The notes beneath the pieces are model-generated. The model made no database searches and was not told the DNA's origin. It was given only the letters and a program-made list of their open reading frames with translations. Below, one piece after another: positions 14,342 to 19,249 of a stretch of 19,249 bases of DNA. Made by a program: the position numbers and the translations under genes. The DNA comes from Thermoproteota archaeon (GTDB taxonomy: Archaea; Thermoproteota; Thermoprotei_A; Sulfolobales; Acidilobaceae): positions 1 to 19,249 of the forward strand of contig JAADGB010000089.1 in the NCBI GenBank assembly GCA_013152575.1, read 5' to 3'. Within the stretch, counting starts at the first letter, position 1. Each line of letters opens with the position of its first letter.

Positions 14342-14423
14342 AGGGTCCCCTCCGCGCTCAGCACTGCTCCTCATATCGATTTAGTATGCTCGGTTTTCCC
14401 GGCCATCCTTCACCGGGGACCCT
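14342..14423 (-). ncRNA. Candidate structured small RNA, copy 2
   Basis: This non-coding element of about 82 nt between the phosphoesterase and TBP genes is closed by a perfect 9-bp inverted repeat: AGGGTCCCC (14342-14350) and GGGGACCCT (14415-14423). Read on the minus strand it shares three ordered blocks with the element at 4834-4910: CCGGTGAAGGATGGCCGG (14416 to 14399; 16 of 18 identical), CCGAGCA (14393-14387) and TGCTGAG (14363-14357). The closing stems differ completely in sequence yet both pair. A box A-like AAAGTATAC (near 14446) lies about 24 nt upstream on the minus strand. A short hairpin ACGGG/CCCGT (14427-14431, 14440-14444) sits just outside. The plus strand cannot be excluded. 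Confidence 0.4.
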
Positions 14424-14515
14424 CTAACGGGTCTCATGGCCCGTATACTTTGTTCTAATTGGGAGGGAAAAGTCTATTGTTATTCATGATTAAATGTTTA
14501 GAAATATTTTAGGGT

Positions 14516-15103
14516 TTAGTCGGCGGGTCCCAGGATACAGCCTGTCTCTTTTAGAGTCTTGTAGATGTTCTCGACAGCCCTCTTTACATCCTCTTCCTTC
14601 TTAGCTCCTGTAATCACCATCTTTCCACTACTGAATATTAGCAAGACTACCTTTGGATCGTTCATCCTGTATATGAGGCCTGGGAACTGTTCTGGCTCAT
14701 ACATGCTCCTCTCTAGGACGAATGCAGCTTTGTCGAGGTCTATGTAGACGTGGAGGTTTGCGCTTGCAACAATGTTCTGGATCTGGAGCCTTGGCTTACC
14801 CACAATCTCGATGCCCGAGTCTCTTAGGCTCTTTATTATCTTCTTGACGGCTAGGACTAGCTCCGATATGCTCTTGGCTCCCGTAACAACCATCTTGCCA
14901 GATTTGAATATTAGCGCCGTTACCTTTGGCGTCTTTAACCTGTACACCAGCCCGGGGAACGTGTCGGGGTTGTAGTCTACATCAGGGATTCGAGCCTCTA
15001 TTAGGTTTAGGTCAAGGTTTTGATCAAGGATAACTGTGGCAACAATGTTTTCGATCCTAGATTCGGGTTTAGGAAGAGCTTTTTCATGGGTTTTCTCTTC
15101 CAA
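14516..15103 (-). CDS. tbp: TATA-box-binding protein (TBP)
   Basis: TBP binds box A in archaeal promoters and, with TFB, recruits RNA polymerase. The protein shows the family's two imperfect repeats of about 91 residues. The first holds PGLVYR (50-55) and KSGKMVVTGAK; the second holds PGLIYR (141-146) and SSGKMVITGAK. Each forms half of the DNA-binding saddle. A short charged N-terminal leader (EEKTHEKALPKPE) precedes the core. With the TTG at 15103 it has 195 residues, typical for archaea. That start is chosen because GGGGTG (15110-15115) lies 6 nt upstream and because it leaves a leader of about 13 nt after a strong box A. GTG 15112, three codons longer, is the alternative but lies inside this ribosome-binding site. 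Confidence 0.97.
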   Translation of the reverse strand: MEEKTHEKALPKPESRIENIVATVILDQNLDLNLIEARIPDVDYNPDTFPGLVYRLKTPKVTALIFKSGKMVVTGAKSISELVLAVKKIIKSLRDSGIEIVGKPRLQIQNIVASANLHVYIDLDKAAFVLERSMYEPEQFPGLIYRMNDPKVVLLIFSSGKMVITGAKKEEDVKRAVENIYKTLKETGCILGPAD

Positions 15104-15136
15104 TACCAGCACCCCTTTTTAAACGAGGGGAACGAA

Positions 15137-15148
15137 CTATTTAAAGGG
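15137..15148 (-). promoter_or_regulatory. BRE/box A promoter of the TBP gene
   Basis: On the minus strand this reads CCCTTTAAATAG, a near-ideal box A with a purine/pyrimidine-appropriate BRE side. It is centred near 15142, predicting a start near 15116 and a short leader carrying GGGGTG. TBP may therefore help set its own expression. Confidence 0.65.
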
Positions 15149-15179
15149 AATAATGAATATGTGTATAAATCACTTTTCC

Positions 15180-15199
15180 TAATTATTCCTGGATAATTA
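15180..15199. repeat. 7-bp inverted repeat in the TBP/15237 intergenic region
   Basis: TAATTAT (15180-15186) and ATAATTA (15193-15199) are a perfect inverted repeat with a 6-nt spacer TCCTGG. The right arm could be box A for the downstream gene at 15237. It may be a regulator site, but AT-rich palindromes also arise by chance around TATA boxes. Confidence 0.35.
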
Positions 15200-15236
15200 A
15201 GGCCTGGTTGAACTCTCTATTAACAAGGGTGGCGGT

Positions 15237-15785
15237 GTGAAGAGGCGAGCAGCCAGAGACGCGAGAGCGAGTGAAGAGCCTAGTCTCACTCGGACCGCCA
15301 CCCCCTCTCACCTAACTGAGGGAACACTAATCATAATAGATCTCGACAAAATGGAGGAAATTATTAAGGAGAGGGGATGGAGCGAATACAAGCCAAACCC
15401 GGCAACAGGTCTACTAACAATGCTAATTGAAGAGTTCTCGAGGCGGCATCGAGCCGTAATAGTATATGGGCTAGACGAAAAACGGGGGACAGAGGAGGCG
15501 GTCCTAGAAATACCAATGGTCGAGCCTAGAGAGATCGAGGAAGACCTCGTCAAGATAGCAGACACAATATGTAGGGAGGCCAATGTTAGTGTAACAATAG
15601 TAGCAGTAACATCCATAGTCGGTTCGAAACCCGCGAGAACACGGAGAGACGCATACACTGGGATCAGAGGCGAGGCCAAGAGAATCCTGACTATGCTGAA
15701 GAGAAAGGGTGGGGGAGTTGTATACATAGATGGAAGTATTGTGTACACTAGCCCTTGCCGGAGAACGTCACATCCCGAGCCCTAA
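15237..15785 (+). CDS. Uncharacterised protein, possibly with a nucleotidyl-cyclase-like fold
   Basis: I cannot assign a function to this 182-residue protein. A basic, disordered-looking N-terminus of about 28 residues leads to LIIIDLDKMEEIIKERGW, an acidic motif after a strand. A helix TGLLTMLIEEFSRRH, a strand VIVYGL, the GTEEAVLEIP segment and a late ARTRRDAYTGIRGEAKRIL helix with GGGVVYIDG follow. The order of strand-IDxD, helix, strand and an A..A..L helix near the end recalls palm-type minimal cyclase/GTP cyclohydrolase III-like folds. This is only a pattern impression. GTG 15237 has GGTG 5 nt upstream. Its 3' end overlaps the convergent PmbA gene by 38 nt. It is divergent from TBP, sharing the intergenic region. 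Confidence 0.7.
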   Translation: MKRRAARDARASEEPSLTRTATPSHLTEGTLIIIDLDKMEEIIKERGWSEYKPNPATGLLTMLIEEFSRRHRAVIVYGLDEKRGTEEAVLEIPMVEPREIEEDLVKIADTICREANVSVTIVAVTSIVGSKPARTRRDAYTGIRGEAKRILTMLKRKGGGVVYIDGSIVYTSPCRRTSHPEP

Positions 15786-17097
15786 GTATCGGGGTACACA
15801 CGTGGCCTCTACACTCTACTGGCTCCGAGGCTCCTATGAATCTATCACCCAGGACTTCATAGATGTTATCGGTTACCACCACTCCCTTCATTGGCCTGGA
15901 TATTGAGCCGTTCTCGACTAGGAATCCGAAACTGACAGTTGCGTTGATCTGTCCACTCACGGGGTTCGACATCCAGCTACCTATAGTTCTAACGACGATC
16001 ACTCCCTTTTCGACATCGCTGATCAATTCATCTATGTTCTTTTGTAGCCCCTTGATTGTTAGTACTAGATTCGTTGGGGCTGGCGAAGGCTTTGACCATG
16101 GCGACCTCCTAGAAGCGTTGCCGGTAGATTCCTTACCTTCCCTTGAAGCGGTATAGTGGTCGTAGAGGAATGTTTTGAAGACTCCGTTCTCGAATACTAG
16201 TTTTCTTGATGTCGGGTGGCCCTCGTCGTCCCAGGATGAAGAGCCGAGCTCCCATGGCAAGAATGGATCGTCTACTATCGTTATTCTCTCGTTTAGGACC
16301 TTCTCATCCAGTTTACCTATGAGCGGGCTTCTGCCTTGCTGTGCTTGCTCAGCGGATATTGCAGGTGATATGAGGACGTCTAGTATTGAACTCGCCTCGT
16401 CCTGAAGTAGGATCAAGTCTCCCTTAAAGGTCTCTACGGGTTTTGCTTTTGCAGCCTTTAAGACCATTTCAACAGCGTTTTTCGTCGTTTCATCCACTTT
16501 TTCTGGTACGAACCTGGCCTTGTAGAAGTAGTCGTAGAACGTGCCTTCCCCTTCTGCGGTTTTTGATTTGAGTTCCAACATGTAGCCAAACACGGTAGCA
16601 CGGCCGTCGAGGATTTCGCCGTTTGTGTTTGCATAGTAGCTGTAGACTATTCGGCTGGCGATTCCTCCCTCGGCTAGTAGGACGTTTTCGTGTGACGTGA
16701 TGACTCCTATTTGTTCCTGTAATAGTTTTACCAGTTCCTCAGGTGTTAGCTCGGCAGTCTTCTCGTCATAGATGTCTGGCTCTGTGCTTGCCTTGCCGAT
16801 CTTGGGGTTGAAGCCTGGCCAGTCTTTGTCTTCTTGGGCAGTCTTCGCTATTGATATGGCCCTCTCAAGGAGCTTCTCCACGTCTCTAAAACTACTGATC
16901 ACTCCTCCTGCCGCTCCAACCTTCTTACCTAGAGCGACCCTTACACCTATCCTTGTTACTTCCTCTAGCACCGCTTGATCTATGGAGCTCCTCTTTGCAG
17001 TGATCTCGTTGGCTATCGTGTTGGTTAGGTAGACCTCGACTTCACTCGCACCCTTCTTTTGACCCAATTGAAGTATCTTCTCTAAGTCGAATTCCAT
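15748..17097 (-). CDS. pmbA: PmbA/TldE subunit of the TldD/TldE metalloprotease
   Basis: TldE (PmbA) is the non-catalytic partner of TldD; together they form a heterodimeric protease that degrades or matures small peptides in the cytoplasm. The 449 residues cover the whole family: the N-terminal KKGASEVEVYLTN, the RIGVRVALGKKVGAA strand pair, and the C-terminal GSWMSNPVSGQINATVSFGF and TDNIYEVLGD segments. No HExxxH motif is present, as expected for TldE. ATG 17097 is supported by GGAGGTGA 7 nt upstream, and this ribosome-binding site contains the TGA stop of tldD, so the two genes are translationally linked with tldD first. The 3' end overlaps the opposing gene at 15237-15785. Confidence 0.95.
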   Translation of the reverse strand: MEFDLEKILQLGQKKGASEVEVYLTNTIANEITAKRSSIDQAVLEEVTRIGVRVALGKKVGAAGGVISSFRDVEKLLERAISIAKTAQEDKDWPGFNPKIGKASTEPDIYDEKTAELTPEELVKLLQEQIGVITSHENVLLAEGGIASRIVYSYYANTNGEILDGRATVFGYMLELKSKTAEGEGTFYDYFYKARFVPEKVDETTKNAVEMVLKAAKAKPVETFKGDLILLQDEASSILDVLISPAISAEQAQQGRSPLIGKLDEKVLNERITIVDDPFLPWELGSSSWDDEGHPTSRKLVFENGVFKTFLYDHYTASREGKESTGNASRRSPWSKPSPAPTNLVLTIKGLQKNIDELISDVEKGVIVVRTIGSWMSNPVSGQINATVSFGFLVENGSISRPMKGVVVTDNIYEVLGDRFIGASEPVECRGHVCTPILRARDVTFSGKG

Positions 17098-17104
17098 TAC
17101 CCTC

Positions 17105-18508
17105 TCACCTCCCTCCTACTATCATACCTCTCACTCTAACATGGGGGCCTCCAGTTCCCACGCGGACCATTTGGCCAGCCTTACCGCATCCGCCGAATAC
17201 GCTTGTCTCTACCTCGAAGTCGCGTCCTACAGCATCTACCCTTGAGAGGATCTCGAGAATCTGACCCGAGAGGTTCACTCCTCTAAGTGGTTTGGAGAGT
17301 TTGCCGTTCTCGATCAGCCAAGATACCCCGGCGCTGAAAGTGAATGTTCCCATACCAGGATCAACTTGTCCTCCCTTGGTTCCCTTAGCTGTAGCATAGA
17401 TCCCGTAATCGATGTCCTCGATTAGCTCTTCAAAGGTGTAGTCTCTAGGCTGCATGTAGTAGTTGGTCTGTCTAACTATGACTGGGTCTGAGTAAGACAT
17501 TACTCGCCCATTACCTGTGGGTTCTATACCTAGGCGTTTTGCGCTTACTCGGTCGGTTAAGTAGGACTTTAGTATGCCGTTTTCCACTATACGCACCGTT
17601 TTCTTCTCTACTCCTTCGTCATCATAGGGTACATAGTATCCTCCCTCCACTTTTCCATCGTCGAATATCGTTACGATGTCAGAAGCCACCTTTTGGCCAA
17701 GCCTGCCCTCGAGGATACTCGCTCCTGCATCTACTAGGTCTCCTTCACTTGCATGGCCGAAAGCCTCGTGGAGTAGTAATCCAACCATCTTAGGGTCTAG
17801 CACAACGGTATACTCTCCGCCCTTAGGCACGTCTGCGTTCGACGCTACTATCGCTAGGCGGGAAACTTCACTCGCCATCTCCTCCCAGTCAACTGATTTT
17901 ATGAATTCGAATCCAGCGACTCTCGAGTCATAGTCGGAAACGTACTCTAGGCCCTTCTCTCCTCTAGCTACGGATACATGGGATAGACCGGTGAGGACTA
18001 CTTCGACATCGACATGGTTTCCATCGCTTGTGAGTATTATTCTCCTATCACGCTGTAGCCCGAGTCTTGTAATGGCGGAAGCTATGTTCTTGAACTCCAT
18101 AGCGGTCTTATTCGCCTGCTCCGCTATCTCGATCTTCTCCTTCTCAACACTGAAGGGATCAACTATGTAGTGGGAGCGAGCCTTGGCCACTACGGTCTTG
18201 TATTCAGCCAGGCTCACCTTCTCCTTAACGCTTAGTGATAGAGCCTTAGCAGCCTTAAGGGTTCTATTAACTGCCTCCATTATAGACTCCTTGCTCAAAT
18301 CGGTCGTAGAGCCGTATGCAACCGCACCCTGATAGATGACCCTGAAACCTATGCCAACCCGGGTACTGTAAGAGTGCTCCTTCAGAGAACCATTGTCAAA
18401 TACTATCATCTCGTAGTCGTATGATTGAAGTCTAGCGTCTACGTAAGAGGCGCCTTGCTCTTGCGCTTTGAGGAATGCTTCAAGGATATAATCAATTATC
18501 TCTTCCAA
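17105..18508 (-). CDS. tldD: TldD subunit, catalytic zinc metalloprotease
   Basis: TldD carries the active site of the TldD/TldE protease. HEAFGH (residues 247-252 from this start; an HExxxH motif) supplies two zinc ligands and the catalytic Glu, and is followed by ASEGD. A late Cys441 in GGCGKAGQ matches the third ligand. At about 467 residues it is normal length. The TTG at 18508 is preferred over the in-frame ATG 18592 for three reasons: GGGAG (18516-18520) lies 7 nt upstream, a box A at 18541-18554 would start the transcript near 18521, and the remaining sequence (EEIIDYILEAFLKAQ) matches a normal TldD N-terminus. The longer form would overlap the upstream hydrolase gene by 35 nt. Transcription may also come through from that gene. 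Confidence 0.94.
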   Translation of the reverse strand: MEEIIDYILEAFLKAQEQGASYVDARLQSYDYEMIVFDNGSLKEHSYSTRVGIGFRVIYQGAVAYGSTTDLSKESIMEAVNRTLKAAKALSLSVKEKVSLAEYKTVVAKARSHYIVDPFSVEKEKIEIAEQANKTAMEFKNIASAITRLGLQRDRRIILTSDGNHVDVEVVLTGLSHVSVARGEKGLEYVSDYDSRVAGFEFIKSVDWEEMASEVSRLAIVASNADVPKGGEYTVVLDPKMVGLLLHEAFGHASEGDLVDAGASILEGRLGQKVASDIVTIFDDGKVEGGYYVPYDDEGVEKKTVRIVENGILKSYLTDRVSAKRLGIEPTGNGRVMSYSDPVIVRQTNYYMQPRDYTFEELIEDIDYGIYATAKGTKGGQVDPGMGTFTFSAGVSWLIENGKLSKPLRGVNLSGQILEILSRVDAVGRDFEVETSVFGGCGKAGQMVRVGTGGPHVRVRGMIVGGR

Positions 18509-18540
18509 TTTCGCTCTCCCATGATTAAATGGATAAGGTG

Positions 18541-18554
18541 TCATTAAAAGGGTT
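18541..18554 (-). promoter_or_regulatory. BRE/box A promoter of tldD-pmbA
   Basis: The minus strand reads AACCCTTTTAATGA, immediately after the stop of the upstream hydrolase gene. The predicted start near 18521 leaves about 13 nt of leader containing GGGAG, the same compact layout as the TBP promoter. This decides the TTG start at 18508. Confidence 0.5.
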
Positions 18555-18557
18555 AGT

Positions 18558-19184
18558 CTAGCCATTAATGCCTCGATGAGATACTTCTTCATAGAATCTC
18601 AACAAGTCATCAATAAATCTCTCAGGGTTGTCGAGATACATTGCATGACCTGCACCCTCGTAAACTATTAGGGGAGCCTTTAGTTTCTTCGCTAATTTTT
18701 CATGTATTTTTCTCGGTATGAAATCCTTTTGTCCTCGTATTATAACTGCTGGAGCTTTGATCATTCGGATATTCCTCCATAATGGTTCATCCTCCTTAAC
18801 CGCGGGTGAAGCGAGAAATAGGCCTGCAACTTGCCTGCCGATCGAATAGTATAGTGCTATCCTTCCACCCAGACTAGCGCCAACGAGTAAGGGTTTTCTA
18901 TCGCCTATCAACCTCCTAGTTATGTATTCCAAGGCTGATACATTCAGTTCAACGTTCCTGGAATGCTTGCTGCAGTCCGTGTTTTTCCCGTAAGGCATAT
19001 CGGGTATGACAACATCTATGCGATTCTCCAATATTTTCTCGATTATACCTGCCTCGATCCATGTATTCCTAGTAAAGCTGAAGCCGTGCAAGAATACTAG
19101 TGGATGTTCGCGTTCATTGTAAAGTTTGTATGATACACTGCATTCAATTCCGTTAACACCGTATAGCATGGTTGATAACTCCAC
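18558..19184 (-). CDS. Alpha/beta hydrolase
   Basis: A small (208-residue) alpha/beta-hydrolase-fold enzyme, probably an esterase or related hydrolase in the cytoplasm. The oxyanion-loop HGF (33-35) is followed by the nucleophile elbow GASLGG with Ser104, Asp154 in GQKDFIP and His180 in GAGHAMYLDNP, a complete catalytic triad. The cap region is short. GTG 19184 is supported by GGAGGGAG 6 nt upstream. It lies upstream of and in the same direction as tldD-pmbA, which may form an operon, though tldD appears to have its own promoter. The substrate cannot be inferred, and no function with the peptidase can be claimed. Confidence 0.92.
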   Translation of the reverse strand: MELSTMLYGVNGIECSVSYKLYNEREHPLVFLHGFSFTRNTWIEAGIIEKILENRIDVVIPDMPYGKNTDCSKHSRNVELNVSALEYITRRLIGDRKPLLVGASLGGRIALYYSIGRQVAGLFLASPAVKEDEPLWRNIRMIKAPAVIIRGQKDFIPRKIHEKLAKKLKAPLIVYEGAGHAMYLDNPERFIDDLLRFYEEVSHRGING

Positions 19185-19222
19185 TTTGAACTCCCTCCGA
19201 TTAGATGTTACTTGATCGCATT

Positions 19223-19244
19223 GAATATAGGTTGATGTAACCTA
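19223..19244 (-). promoter_or_regulatory. Putative promoter with inverted repeat upstream of the hydrolase
   Basis: On the minus strand CTATATTC (19223-19230) can serve as box A, with a start near 19200. It overlaps a perfect 6-bp inverted repeat, TAGGTT (19228-19233) and AACCTA (19239-19244), with 5-nt spacer GATGT, sitting at the BRE side. It could be a regulator site, but one copy is weak evidence. Confidence 0.35.
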
Positions 19245-19249
19245 ACCCG

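Noticed and set aside
14505..14515. TTAGGG-like string near the TBP stop
   Set aside because: A single chance occurrence; archaeal chromosomes of this group are circular and no tandem repeat is present.
15237..15785. Frameshifted or spurious gene because it overlaps PmbA by 38 nt
   Set aside because: The frame has a ribosome-binding site and balanced protein-like composition with alternating helices and strands; convergent overlaps are common in this compact window.
1..19249. CRISPR array, insertion sequence, prophage or restriction-modification island
   Set aside because: No regularly spaced direct repeats, transposase, integrase, phage structural gene or endonuclease is visible; the lone methylase is not enough.

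Overview
The window looks like chromosomal DNA of a hyperthermophilic crenarchaeon (Thermoproteota), most likely of the Desulfurococcales type; I cannot name the species. The evidence is an archaeal TATA-binding protein gene, box A (TATA) promoters with purine-rich ribosome-binding sites (GGTGA, GGAGG), frequent TTG and GTG starts, a tRNA-Lys with an archaeal bulge-helix-bulge intron, and TldD/PmbA, COG1407-type phosphoesterase and sulfate-activation genes of archaeal type. Genes are tightly packed, and no stretch over 300 bases lacks a gene. I see no rRNA, CRISPR array, insertion sequence or phage gene.

Layout. 1-766 (-): ABC-transporter ATPase cut by the window edge. 890-1378 (+): small protein with two membrane segments. 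1482-3112 (+): RidA and threonine dehydratase, overlapping. 3109-4761 (-): two-domain acyl-CoA:carboxylate CoA-transferase. 4806-4931: divergent promoter region with a candidate structured RNA. 4967-7297 (+): DapA/KDG-aldolase-family enzyme and an FGGY sugar kinase. 7294-9015 (-): orphan DNA aminomethyltransferase of the Zn-ribbon/DUF1156 type. 9175-11404 (+): APS kinase, two small ribbon-helix-helix (RHH) proteins and ATP sulfurylase, followed at 11435-13306 by a large secreted, membrane-anchored protein. 13350-13459: tRNA-Lys(CUU). 13549-14325 (+): metallophosphoesterase. 14342-14423: a second copy of the candidate structured RNA. 14516-15103 (-): TBP. 15237-15785 (+): uncharacterised protein. 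15748-19184 (-): alpha/beta hydrolase, TldD and PmbA/TldE.

How the genes work together. RidA clears the reactive enamine/imine made by threonine dehydratase. ATP sulfurylase and APS kinase convert sulfate to APS and then PAPS; no PAPS reductase is visible. TldD and PmbA form a two-subunit metalloprotease. The aldolase and kinase probably handle a sugar or sugar acid.

Two signals go beyond routine annotation. (1) A 20-bp inverted-repeat motif, GTTAAT-N8-ATTAAC, occurs twice, over the divergent methylase/APS-kinase promoter and upstream of the second RHH gene. It is a candidate operator for the RHH proteins encoded between APS kinase and ATP sulfurylase. (2) Two roughly 80-nt elements about 9.5 kb apart share conserved blocks but have terminal stems of different sequence that still pair, which suggests a small structured RNA family.
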